Origin: Rivularia sp963920925
Lineage (GTDB): Bacteria > Cyanobacteriota > Cyanobacteriia > Cyanobacteriales > Nostocaceae
Assembly (NCBI RefSeq): GCF_963920925.1
Contig: NZ_CAWUDI010000004.1
Location: 62,001 to 126,000 of the forward strand
Direction of reading: 5' to 3'
DNA length: 64,000 bases
The notes beneath the pieces are model-generated. The model was not told the DNA's origin. It saw nothing but the letters and a program-made list of their open reading frames with translations, and made no database searches. Shown one piece after another: positions 37,586 to 45,627 of the stretch. How positions within the stretch are numbered: position 1 is the first letter of the stretch; every line of letters begins with the position of its first letter. Made by a program: the position numbers and the translations under genes.

Positions 37586-37646
37586 TTTAAAAGTTTCGTT
37601 TACGATAAATTTATATATTACACCATTCTCAATACTGCTTTTAAAA

Positions 37647-37950
37647 CCGCCTTGGAATAAATTCCGAGGCTCATATACAAAGTACGTTAAAACGCACTAA
37701 AAATACTTTTCCAGTCTGATTTATCTCACATCTTGCACCAATGTCGTTAAGCCCATATGCCCGCCTTGTAAGCCGGAGGCTTTCTAGCCCGCACGCTCCG
37801 CGTGAACGCAGAGAAATCAATTTCCAGGCTAATATACAAAGTACGTTAAAACGCACTAAAAGCCTTATTCAGTCGTTTTTAAACGACTTTATATGTCAGC
37901 CTGGGAATTTATTCCAAGGCGGTTGCGTAAGAATGGTGCAAGATGTCAGT
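37647..37950 (+). repeat. Mosaic palindromic repeat, copy B (composite)
   Basis: The ends are a perfect 19-bp inverted repeat: CCGCCTTGGAATAAATTCC at 37647-37665 and its reverse complement at 37904-37922. The inside holds two related units: one with GTACGTTAAAACGCAC and a damaged GTCTGATTTATC stem (37681-37725), and one with the same GTACG stem followed by GTCGTTTTTAAACGAC (37873-37888). A GTAAGCCGGAGGCTTTC and GCACGCTCCGCGTG insertion lies between. GGTGCAAGATGT motifs flank the units. Related copies are at 17069 and 46910. Confidence 0.8.
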
Positions 37951-38109
37951 AAAACCGATAAAGAATGTTTAGAAACCAAATTCTGGCTCAATTTACTTAA
38001 AGATACAAATTATATTTCTCTTCAAGCATTTAATAGCATTTATACAGATGCAGATGAAATATCCAAAATATTGTTTTCAATCCTTAAATCATCCCGCTTA
38101 ACAAAATAA
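37948..38109 (+). pseudogene. C-terminal remnant of a four-helix-bundle protein (S23/IVP type)
   Basis: The last 54 residues of an open frame (VSKTDKECLETKFWLNLLKD, then LQAFNSIYTDADEISKILFS and a basic end) match the last two helices of the small four-helix-bundle family first described as the 23S rRNA intervening-sequence protein. The N-terminal helices are missing: upstream the frame runs straight into the palindromic repeat (37741-37947), which is open by chance or by selection. A full protein of about 120 residues is therefore read, but only its tail belongs to the family. It is probably a truncated gene. Confidence 0.6.
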
Positions 38110-38158
38110 TCACTCTTCACTGATAACTGATAACTGTTAACTGTTCACTGTTCACTGA
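38109..38158. repeat. Heptamer repeats (TAACTGT/TTCACTG type)
   Basis: TGATAAC, TGTTAAC and TGTTCAC units fill the gap up to the stop codon of the amidohydrolase gene. Confidence 0.7.
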
Positions 38159-39556
38159 TTAAAGTTCCATTACTCCCCGATAATGTGCTTCAATTTCTTT
38201 AACAGTTTTTGATTTGCGTTTGGTTTGCCATTTACTATGTTTAAATAATTCTTGTCGTAAGTGATCAACGTCGATATTTTTAACTTTACCATCACCTACA
38301 ATTAATTTACCGTTTACCCAGGCACTATCTACCACATTTGTAGGTCTTCCTAATACTAATAAACCAACTGGATCGGTACGCGGTAATAGTGATAAGTTGG
38401 TTAAATCGTACATTACTAAATCGGCTTTTTTACCCACCGTTAAAGAACCAATTTCTTCTCCTAAATTCAAACCTTTTGCACCACCTAAAGATGCCATTTT
38501 TATTGATTCTCTCGGTGTAATCCAGTGTTGATAATCTAAATCGGTAATATTATGCAATATAGAACCCATTTTGATTGCTTCTAATAAATCTTGAGAATCG
38601 TTACTTGATGCACCATCGCAACCAAAAGATACATTTACCCCTGCTTGACGATATTTTAAAATCGGTGCAATTCCACTTCCCAAACGTAAATTACTTAAAG
38701 GATTGTGAACTACTGTAGATTTAGTTTCTGCAAGAATTTTGATATCATCATCTGTTAAATGAACGCAATGCGCTAAAGAAGTGCGATGATTCAAATAACC
38801 AATTTTGTGTAAATGCTCGACAGCCGTACAGCCGTATTTTTCTTTAGCTAATTTTTCCTGCGCTTTGGTTTCTAATAAATGCGAATGACGGCAAAGATTA
38901 TATTTATCGCTTAACTCAATACATCCTTTAAATAAAGCATCGCTGCAAAGTTGAATTCCTGTCGGAGCTAACGCAAAATAAATGCCATCTTCGGGTTTAT
39001 GATATTTATTTATCGCCGATTCCATGATTTCCAACGTAGCTTGAGTTGAACGAAAATAATCTTCATGAGTTACTTCCGATTCACCCGAAGGCATCCCCGC
39101 TGTGAGAGATTCATCTTGAATTAAAGGTGCGATAACTGCGCGAATACCAACTTTTCGATAAGCTTCAACTGCTACAGTTATGGTTTCAAGCTCCTTGCCG
39201 GGAATCAAAACTAAATGATCGACAACAGTCGTACCTCCCGATAGCAAAGTTTCTACAGCAGTACCCAAAGCACTCAGATAAACTTGTTCCGTATCGAGGG
39301 GTGCAAAATCATAAAGTTCAGCCAACCATAGCTCCAAAGGATAAATCGACATTATCCCCCGCTGCCACATTTCCGAAGAGTGAGTATGAGCGTTAACAAA
39401 TCCCGGCAACAGCAACTTATTCGTACCATCAATCGCTTCGCCAATAACATCCAAACCAGCAGAAACTTTTTGGATATTCCCATCTTTGATTTGCACATCT
39501 ACCGTAGCGTAATCATCCTCTGTTGGAATTAAAACATTTTGAATTGTAAAGTTCAT
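38159..39556 (-). CDS. Amidohydrolase family protein (TRZ/ATZ, deaminase-like)
   Basis: This 465-residue enzyme is of the metal-dependent hydrolase superfamily. First metal pair in PGFVNAHTHSSEMW (His57, His59), then HSHLLETKAQE (about 236-246), LAHCVHL (about 269-275) and the catalytic Asp in FGCDGASSND (about 312-321). This set is typical of S-adenosylhomocysteine, guanine, cytosine or triazine deaminases; the exact substrate is not readable. It is transcribed away from a cysteine hydrolase gene, 78 bases apart, and that neighbour together with a cupin suggests a small catabolic unit for a nitrogen-rich compound. That link is inference. Confidence 0.9.
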   Translation of the reverse strand: MNFTIQNVLIPTEDDYATVDVQIKDGNIQKVSAGLDVIGEAIDGTNKLLLPGFVNAHTHSSEMWQRGIMSIYPLELWLAELYDFAPLDTEQVYLSALGTAVETLLSGGTTVVDHLVLIPGKELETITVAVEAYRKVGIRAVIAPLIQDESLTAGMPSGESEVTHEDYFRSTQATLEIMESAINKYHKPEDGIYFALAPTGIQLCSDALFKGCIELSDKYNLCRHSHLLETKAQEKLAKEKYGCTAVEHLHKIGYLNHRTSLAHCVHLTDDDIKILAETKSTVVHNPLSNLRLGSGIAPILKYRQAGVNVSFGCDGASSNDSQDLLEAIKMGSILHNITDLDYQHWITPRESIKMASLGGAKGLNLGEEIGSLTVGKKADLVMYDLTNLSLLPRTDPVGLLVLGRPTNVVDSAWVNGKLIVGDGKVKNIDVDHLRQELFKHSKWQTKRKSKTVKEIEAHYRGVMEL

Positions 39557-39634
39557 CTTGTGTTAGTTGTTAGTGTTTAGTTGTAATAGATTGGGCATGG
39601 GAAAATATTTGTAACCAATTACCCATTACCAATT

Positions 39635-40408
39635 ATGAAACCATTAAAACCCCTGGGAGTTGCGCCGAATGCTTGGATGGTTAACGATACTATCGCAGAC
39701 ATTACTCGCTCTCAATTAGATCCACAACCCGTTATTGTAGCTACAGAAACAAAAAATGTGCGCTTTGATTTGGCGAAAACCGCTATTATCGTCATTGATA
39801 TGCAGAATGATTTTTGTCATCCCGATGGTTGGTTGGCGCATATTGGAGTCGATGTAACCCCCGCACGTCAACCTCTAAAGCCGTTGCAAAACTTACTTCC
39901 GGTATTGCGATCGCACAACGTACCCGTGATATGGCTCAACTGGGGGAATCGTGCCGATTTACTTAATATCAGTGCGGGTTTGCATCACGTTTATAATCCT
40001 ACTGGTGAAGGTGTCGGTTTGGGAGATGCTTTACCTAATAACAATGCAAAAGTCCTCACTAAAGATAGTTGGGCATCGGCAATAGTGGATGAATTAGAAC
40101 ATTTATCTAATGATATTTACATAGATAAATTTAGAATGAGCGGCTTTTGGGATACTCCCTTGGACAGCATTTTAAAGAATTTAGGTAAAACAACATTATT
40201 ATTTGCAGGTGTCAACGCCGACCAATGCGTTCTCTGTACATTACAAGATGCTAATTTTTTAGGATATGACTGTATTTTTATCAAAGACTGTAGCGCTACC
40301 ACTTCACCAGAATATTGCTGGTTAGCAACACTTTATAACGTTAAGCAATTATTTGGTTTTGTTACAGACTCGCAAGCAATTGTTGAAGGAATCGGGGAAG
40401 GGGGATAG
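39635..40408 (+). CDS. Cysteine hydrolase, isochorismatase family
   Basis: This 257-residue protein has the complete catalytic triad of the isochorismatase-like superfamily: Asp55 (IIVIDMQNDF), Lys165 (IDKFRMSGF) and nucleophile Cys198 (GVNADQCVLCTL). Members cut amide bonds in small molecules such as biuret, ureidoacrylate or nicotinamide. The N-terminal 45 residues form an extension seen in amidase-type members. It is divergent from an amidohydrolase gene and followed by a cupin gene in the same direction. The last residues (EGIGEGG) run into G-rich repeat DNA. Confidence 0.92.
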   Translation: MKPLKPLGVAPNAWMVNDTIADITRSQLDPQPVIVATETKNVRFDLAKTAIIVIDMQNDFCHPDGWLAHIGVDVTPARQPLKPLQNLLPVLRSHNVPVIWLNWGNRADLLNISAGLHHVYNPTGEGVGLGDALPNNNAKVLTKDSWASAIVDELEHLSNDIYIDKFRMSGFWDTPLDSILKNLGKTTLLFAGVNADQCVLCTLQDANFLGYDCIFIKDCSATTSPEYCWLATLYNVKQLFGFVTDSQAIVEGIGEGG

Positions 40409-40454
40409 GGTGAGGGGGAGGGGGAGACAAGGAGACAAGGGGAAATAATTCTTT

Positions 40455-40584
40455 TAATTAACTCATAACTCCTAACTCATAATTCCTAACTCATAACTCC
40501 TAATTATTCCCAATTACCAATTACCAATTACCAATTACTAACAACTAACAACTAACAACTAACAACTAACAACTAACAACTAAT
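40455..40584. repeat. Long STRR arrays upstream of the cupin gene
   Basis: TAACTCC/TAACTCA heptamers, then about four TTACCAA units, then seven or more CTAACAA units that end only a base or two before the cupin ATG. The array therefore occupies the position of the ribosome binding site. Confidence 0.85.
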
Positions 40585-41025
40585 ATGATTAACAGTTGCG
40601 TAATTCCGGTTATTAAGTCTCCTTCTGATTATCAAGCGTATCGGATTAGTCCTGATGATTCTAACCGTTTGGCAATTGTTTTCGATCCGGCGATCGCTAA
40701 TTCATCGTTGACTTGTTGTGTGGAGATTTTCGATGTGGGTGGCAAGACTCCGCCAAATCGCCATTTGTTTGCTTTGGAGATGTTTTTTATTCTCAAAGGG
40801 GAAGGTAGAGCAACTTGCGATGGTAAAACTGTAAATATCAAAGCTGGAGATAGTTTACTGGTTCCCGCTACTGGCACTCACATAATTGAAAATACAGGTT
40901 TGGGGCGTTTATATACTTTAACTATTATGGTTCCCAATGAAGATTTTGCCGAATTAATTCGCAGCGGTACACCCGTTGAATTAGATGCCGAAGATATGGC
41001 CGTTTTGGGCAGACAATATCAGTGA
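40585..41025 (+). CDS. Cupin-domain protein
   Basis: This 146-residue single-domain cupin. The first cupin motif is recognisable around PPNRHLFALEMFFILKGEGRATCDG (about residues 53-77) and the second around AGDSLLVPATGTHIIENTG (about 85-103), with His and Glu in the metal-binding positions. Cupins of this size act as small-molecule enzymes or binding proteins. It follows the cysteine hydrolase gene in the same direction, but 176 bases of repeats lie between them. No Shine-Dalgarno sequence is visible because a CTAACAA array reaches the start codon. Confidence 0.87.
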   Translation: MINSCVIPVIKSPSDYQAYRISPDDSNRLAIVFDPAIANSSLTCCVEIFDVGGKTPPNRHLFALEMFFILKGEGRATCDGKTVNIKAGDSLLVPATGTHIIENTGLGRLYTLTIMVPNEDFAELIRSGTPVELDAEDMAVLGRQYQ

Positions 41026-41028
41026 ACA

Positions 41029-41105
41029 GTTATCAATGAATAGTTAGGAGTTAGGAGTTATGATGGGGTAATTGGTAATTGGTAATTGGTAATTGGTAAT
41101 TGGTA
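41029..41105. repeat. Heptamer repeats (TAATTGG, GTTAGGA)
   Basis: GTTAGGA units are followed by about five TAATTGG units between the convergent cupin and DUF1501 genes. Confidence 0.75.
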
Positions 41106-41185
41106 AAAAGTTAGGAATTAAATTTCTCTTCATCTCTCCATCCCCCATGCCCCATCCCCCCATCTCCCCCCTCTCCCCCTACTCC

Positions 41186-42400
41186 CTACAATATTGATAC
41201 AGGCTGGTAATTCGGAAATATTTTACTGATGCTGGTTTTATCTAAGTTAATATGACTTTGTAAAACTGTGGAAATAACGTCTCTGAAATCAGTGGTAACT
41301 GCTAAATCTCTTTTTTCGTGGAGTTGATTTTCGGATAAGCCGGGAAAATCTCCGTAAATTTGACCACCGCTAATGTTACCGCCTAACAACCATATTACGT
41401 TACCATGTCCGTGATCTGTGCCGCCGTTGCCGTTTTCTTTGACTGTACGTCCAAATTCGGATAACACAATAATACTAGTGTCTTTATATACTGCTCCTAA
41501 TTCTTTTTGTAAAGTCGCTAATCCGTCTCCCAAACTTTGCAAGTGTTGTGCTAATTGTCCTTTTGAATTGCCTTGATTAATGTGAGTATCCCAACCACCT
41601 AAACCTATAAACGCTAATTCAATTCTAGAATCGCGCACCATTAATCTTGCTAAACGTTGAGCATCTCTAGAAAAACCTTTGGGTAAAGGTGCGCCGTTGT
41701 TCGCCATCTGCATTTCTACATCCGATTCCATCAAGGCTTTGCGGGCTTGTCGTGCATCGCGATAGGTTTTACTCAAGGCATCATTACCGCTGTATAATTT
41801 ATCGAATGCAGTTGTTAATTGGGGATTATCTATAGGTAAGCGTTTAGCAATATGCCCTGCGGGAATAGTCGCAACAGGAGCATTTCCACCTAAAATTCGG
41901 GGGATATCATAACCCACATTTACGGCTTGGATGGGATTGTTTTCTTCAGACATTAAAGCCAAAAGTCGATTCATCCAACCATCTTTAGTATTTTTAATTC
42001 CAGGTGTACCATTCTCCATATATTCTTGAGCATCGAAATGGGAACGGGTAGATTCTGGAGAGCCGCAAGCGTGAACAAAAGCCAGACTTTTCTGCTTCCA
42101 TAAAGGCATTAAAGCTGCAAGACTGGGGTGCAGTCCAAATTTTCCATCTAAATCCAATACACCATCAGCTTTATCTGGTTGAGGAATCGCAGTTCTTTTT
42201 CGAGCTTGATAATATGCGTTATCGGTATAGGGAACCACTACACTAAGTCCATCAACCGCACCCCGGAGGAAGATAACTATTAAACGTTTCGAGTTGGGAG
42301 TGGCTGAAATACTTCTACTTAACCAAACGTTAGCTCCGACTGCAACTAAACTCGAAGCAGAGAAAATACTGGCTTGTTGGATGAATTTGCGTCGTTTCAT
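41186..42400 (-). CDS. DUF1501 domain protein with Tat-type signal
   Basis: This 404-residue protein begins MKRRKFIQQASIFSASSLVAVGANVW, a twin-arginine-like export signal. The DUF1501 body follows, with FLRGAVDGLSVVVPYTDNAYY, GKFGLHPSLAALMPLW, HACGSPESTRSHFDAQEYMENG, GGWDTHINQG and SEFGRTVKENGNGGTDHGHG. These are metal-site motifs like those of alkaline phosphatase/sulfatase-type enzymes. The function is unproven. It lies 81 bases downstream of a DUF1800 gene, its almost constant partner in bacteria, so the two form an operon and probably act together outside the membrane. Confidence 0.94.
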   Translation of the reverse strand: MKRRKFIQQASIFSASSLVAVGANVWLSRSISATPNSKRLIVIFLRGAVDGLSVVVPYTDNAYYQARKRTAIPQPDKADGVLDLDGKFGLHPSLAALMPLWKQKSLAFVHACGSPESTRSHFDAQEYMENGTPGIKNTKDGWMNRLLALMSEENNPIQAVNVGYDIPRILGGNAPVATIPAGHIAKRLPIDNPQLTTAFDKLYSGNDALSKTYRDARQARKALMESDVEMQMANNGAPLPKGFSRDAQRLARLMVRDSRIELAFIGLGGWDTHINQGNSKGQLAQHLQSLGDGLATLQKELGAVYKDTSIIVLSEFGRTVKENGNGGTDHGHGNVIWLLGGNISGGQIYGDFPGLSENQLHEKRDLAVTTDFRDVISTVLQSHINLDKTSISKIFPNYQPVSIL

Positions 42401-42481
42401 TTAGGTGTTAGTTGATAGTTGTTAGTGGTTAGTAGTTGGTAATTAGGTTATAGCTATTAACCTTTAACCTTTAACCTTTGA

Positions 42482-44026
42482 TTATCTGTACATAAATTCT
42501 GGGCTACCCAAAATAATCACGGCTCTTTGTTTGGGGGGGCTGGTGTTGATAACTTCTTGGGTTTTGGCAGAAAAGTTGTTTCCGAGGGTGTTTGTTAATT
42601 CTGTGTCATCAACTGGTTTATTTGAACGACGGGGTTTTTTATTATTAGTATTACTATTTCTATTTCGTAATCCGCCTCTACCTATTGTATTGGCGAAGCT
42701 TAATCGCCAGTTGATTCCGTTGGGATTTAACCAGGCTGCTTGGGTGTTTTTATATCCGTCTGGACTTTGATTTCCGTATAAGGGCATTCCCATTCTGTAC
42801 AATATGCTGTTTATTCGAGCAAAATCTTGAATTGGTGTGTCGGTGGCTCTAATGCTGGAAATTACGTATTGATATGGTGTTTTAAATTTGGCATTGTAAT
42901 ATTTTGTATCCCAAAATTCGGGACTTTTAAATAAAGTTTCTAGTACGCTGCGAATGTCGCCATCTGTTGCTAAATAACGTTTTGATAATTTATCTACTAA
43001 AGTTTTTGGTGGTTCGTCTGCTACAAAATACTGAGCTAGCTTGTAACTGATATGACGGGCAGTTGCTCGATGTTTTGCCAAAATATCTAAGGCTTGTTCT
43101 CCTTCTGCGATGCCGCCTCCTTTAATGGCTTTACCTAAAAAGACTTTATCGGTAGAGTCATGATGCTTGTCATTAAAGTAAAAATCATAGCCGTTTTTTA
43201 ACTCGGGGCCGGGACGACGAAAGCCCCACCCGGTAAATATTTTAGCTAAGTTAATCACGTCTTCTTGGGTATAACCACCGTCAACACCCAAAGTATGTAA
43301 TTCCATTAATTCGCGAGCGTAATTTTCGTTTAAGCCTTTGAATCTTCCTTTGGGAGGATTGTTAGAAGCGGTATTTTGCCAGTTATCCAAATAAAACAAC
43401 ATGGCTGGATGACGAGCGGTTGCACCCAACAAGTCGCGAAATTTACCGAAAACATGAGGTCTTATTGCTTGTTCTTCGTAAGCCCCCATCCATAAACGGG
43501 TTTGTCCTTTATTTTGATATACGTTGAAGTGGTTGTACCAAAAATCCACCATTACTTCTTGCAACTGCCGGGGGCTTTCTGTCGCTCTGAGCAATCGCGC
43601 TTTTACGGCTTGTTGGCGAATTAATCTTTCTTTTTTTCGCCTTTGCTGTTTCATTTCTTGGGTAGGTTTTGGTAAGCGACTGATGCTGTATTGCGAATAT
43701 AGCTGTGAAGGGGTTAAACGCAAAGTTTCAAGTTGAGAAACTTGGTTTTTTAAGCTTTGGGGTTCGGGTATAGATTCAGGTCTCAACTGCTGTTGGATAT
43801 ATTTATCGATGCCAATTTCTCGAACTTTTTCGATATCGCCGGGAGTAGCACCCAAACTGAGCCGATTAATTATATGAAGTATTTTTGAATTTTCAAGTTG
43901 AGGATTTGCAACTTGGGAGATGATTTTATTCTCTGCGGTAAGTTGATTTGCCGATATTGCATCGCAGCTTGAGTTAGTTAAGCCTATAGCAATAAAAACA
44001 GCGAGTATCCATTTTGTATTAATCAT
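42482..44026 (-). CDS. DUF1800 domain protein
   Basis: This 514-residue exported protein has an N-terminal hydrophobic signal (KWILAVFIAIGLTNSSC; the Cys could be a lipobox, weakly). The DUF1800 body carries LHIINRLSLGATPGDIEKV, MVDFWYNHFNVY, NENYARELMELHTLGVDGGYTQEDV, FTGWGFRR and SPEFW. Its role is unknown; DUF1800 and DUF1501 proteins occur as a pair. It is the first gene of the operon. The C-terminal part has an Asn/Arg-rich stretch (RNRNSNTNNKKPRRSNK, about 455-471) that looks like an insertion. Confidence 0.94.
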   Translation of the reverse strand: MINTKWILAVFIAIGLTNSSCDAISANQLTAENKIISQVANPQLENSKILHIINRLSLGATPGDIEKVREIGIDKYIQQQLRPESIPEPQSLKNQVSQLETLRLTPSQLYSQYSISRLPKPTQEMKQQRRKKERLIRQQAVKARLLRATESPRQLQEVMVDFWYNHFNVYQNKGQTRLWMGAYEEQAIRPHVFGKFRDLLGATARHPAMLFYLDNWQNTASNNPPKGRFKGLNENYARELMELHTLGVDGGYTQEDVINLAKIFTGWGFRRPGPELKNGYDFYFNDKHHDSTDKVFLGKAIKGGGIAEGEQALDILAKHRATARHISYKLAQYFVADEPPKTLVDKLSKRYLATDGDIRSVLETLFKSPEFWDTKYYNAKFKTPYQYVISSIRATDTPIQDFARINSILYRMGMPLYGNQSPDGYKNTQAAWLNPNGINWRLSFANTIGRGGLRNRNSNTNNKKPRRSNKPVDDTELTNTLGNNFSAKTQEVINTSPPKQRAVIILGSPEFMYR

Positions 44027-44154
44027 AGGATTGGGAACGGGGAACGGGGAATGGGGAGTTGGGAGTTAGGAGTTGGGAGTTAGGAGTTAAGGTTTAGAAG
44101 TTATTTCTACCCCCTCTCCCCACCTTCCCCCTCTACCTCCTCCCCCTCATTCCC

Positions 44155-44186
44155 TAAAAAAAATAAAAGTGGGCAAAATTGCCCAC
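44155..44186 (-). terminator. Terminator of the Spy-like gene 1
   Basis: GTGGGCAA-AA-TTGCCCAC (44169-44186) with an A-rich run before it on the plus strand, i.e. a T-run after it on the minus strand, 34 bases past the stop of the gene at 44220. Confidence 0.8.
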
Positions 44187-44219
44187 CTCAAATGCTGCTA
44201 TCCAAATTCAACTATTGAC

Positions 44220-44663
44220 TTACTTTTTCGGTTGTCTTTGGCTGCCTTGTTGGGTAGCACGCCATTGATTTAAAATTTTCTTCTGGTTAGCATCCAAGAC
44301 TCCTTCCATTTGTTTTTGGGAGCCAATCATAATATTTTGTAGTTCCTTCTGCTGTGCGTCGCTAAACTGAATGGATGCAAAAACCTGCTGAGGATTCTTA
44401 CCTGCTTGCAAATCGCTTTGAATTTTATCGCGCTGCTGCTTTGTGAGAACCGCTTGGATTTGGTCGCGAGTTTTGGAGCGAATTTCTTGGATCTTCTTAA
44501 TTTGAGGCTGAGATAAATTTATCTGTGGGCCTTTTGGAGCATTATTGGCTTGAGAAACTCTTTGTGGTGCATTAGAGTTCGCTTGAGCGTTTGCTGCTAA
44601 AGGAGTGATACTAAAAGCGACTGCGATCGCACTAGCTAAGAGAGAGAATTTTTTAAGCTTCAT
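44220..44663 (-). CDS. Spy/CpxP-like periplasmic protein 1
   Basis: I start this gene at 44663 (MKLKKFSLLASAIAVAFSITPLAANAQ), which gives a signal peptide with ANA-Q cleavage; the 17 codons upstream are not signal-like. The 147-residue product is helical and Gln/Lys-rich, with two LS..Q..KIQEIRSKTRDQIQAVLTKQQRDKIQ-type repeats characteristic of the LTxxQ family (Spy, CpxP) of periplasmic chaperones and stress sensors. A paralogue with the same signal peptide opening lies just upstream. No cysteine is present. Confidence 0.85.
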   Translation of the reverse strand: MKLKKFSLLASAIAVAFSITPLAANAQANSNAPQRVSQANNAPKGPQINLSQPQIKKIQEIRSKTRDQIQAVLTKQQRDKIQSDLQAGKNPQQVFASIQFSDAQQKELQNIMIGSQKQMEGVLDANQKKILNQWRATQQGSQRQPKK

Positions 44664-44796
44664 TAAATGCCTCGTGGATTTATGCTTTCTGATGTAACCA
44701 TTATAGAAACTCATTGCCTTAAGCCTATGAGTATAATCCGCGTGAAATTGGATTTTTCTATTTTGGTTTTTTATTTACCTACTTCAGAATTTTAAC

Positions 44797-44828
44797 AAAA
44801 AAAAGAAAAAGGGATTTGTCAAATCCCT
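44797..44828 (-). terminator. Terminator of the Spy-like gene 2
   Basis: AGGGATTT-GTC-AAATCCCT at 44810-44828, with a 13-base A-rich run on its plus-strand left (T-run in the minus direction), 68 bases past the gene end at 44896. The two Spy-like genes are thus transcribed separately. Confidence 0.85.
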
Positions 44829-44895
44829 CTTTCTGAAATGAACGCGGCTATATTTAACTATTTGAAGAAATATATTTGAAAAAGAGCTAAATTAA

Positions 44896-45351
44896 TTAGC
44901 TAGCGCTTTGACGACGGCTGCTGCGACGATTTTGGCGCATTTGCTTCATTTCTTGCATTTGAGCTTTTTGTTCGTCGGTTAGAATCGCTTCAAATTGGGC
45001 TTTCTTAGATTCTCGAACTTTCTTCATTTCTGCTTTTTGAGCATCAGTCAAATCTAAGGACTGCCATACTCCGCGTTTATTTTCTCCGCTGGCTTTTGCT
45101 GCTTCTAATTTTTGTAGCTGCTCTGGAGTTAAGATTTGCTGCATTTCTGCACGAGTGCTTTCTTTAATTTGCTGCATTTGAGCTTTTTGATCTTCAGTAA
45201 AATTCAACTTATTCTTCCATCCACCTTGCTTTTTACCTTGAGCAACAATAGTTGAAGAAGAAGAATTAATTTCAGCTTGAGCAGCGAAAGGAATTGCACT
45301 TAAAGTTAAAGCGATCGCACCGGCTAAGAAAGATAATTTTTTGAGTTTCAT
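44896..45351 (-). CDS. Spy/CpxP-like periplasmic protein 2
   Basis: This 151-residue protein starts at 45351 (MKLKKLSFLAGAIALTLSAIPFAAQAE), a signal peptide nearly the same as that of the neighbour. The mature part has two LTxxQ-type repeats: NFTEDQKAQMQQIKESTRAEMQQILTPEQLQKLE and DLTDAQKAEMKKVRESKKAQFEAILTDEQKAQMQEM. It ends in a very basic RQNRRSSRRQS tail. It is probably a periplasmic chaperone or the sensor-inhibitor of a stress response. It lies 277 bases from, and divergent to, a histidine kinase gene, and that system may control it. Confidence 0.88.
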   Translation of the reverse strand: MKLKKLSFLAGAIALTLSAIPFAAQAEINSSSSTIVAQGKKQGGWKNKLNFTEDQKAQMQQIKESTRAEMQQILTPEQLQKLEAAKASGENKRGVWQSLDLTDAQKAEMKKVRESKKAQFEAILTDEQKAQMQEMKQMRQNRRSSRRQSAS

Positions 45352-45627
45352 GTGAGTGATACCTTTTGGGTTTGTTTTGTTCGATGTCACCATCATATGA
45401 TTCCAACCTCAGTAGTCGCATGAGTAAAAAGTAACGAGTAATCATCTAAAAATATCTAGATAAAGTCATATATTAAACCATGACTTTGGTCACGGGTTCA
45501 GGTTTGAATGTATATTTACTATTAATTTAGGATTTACGTAGAAATTCCCCAAACCTTTAATCAAGCTTTTTATTTTTCAAGCGGGTGGTTGTTCCTTATC
45601 TGAATATTATTAATAGAAGAAACGCTT

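Noticed and set aside
40455..40584. Possible CRISPR array (regular repeats)
   Set aside because: Units are 7 bases, contiguous and without spacers; these are STRR-type tandem repeats, and no cas gene is present.
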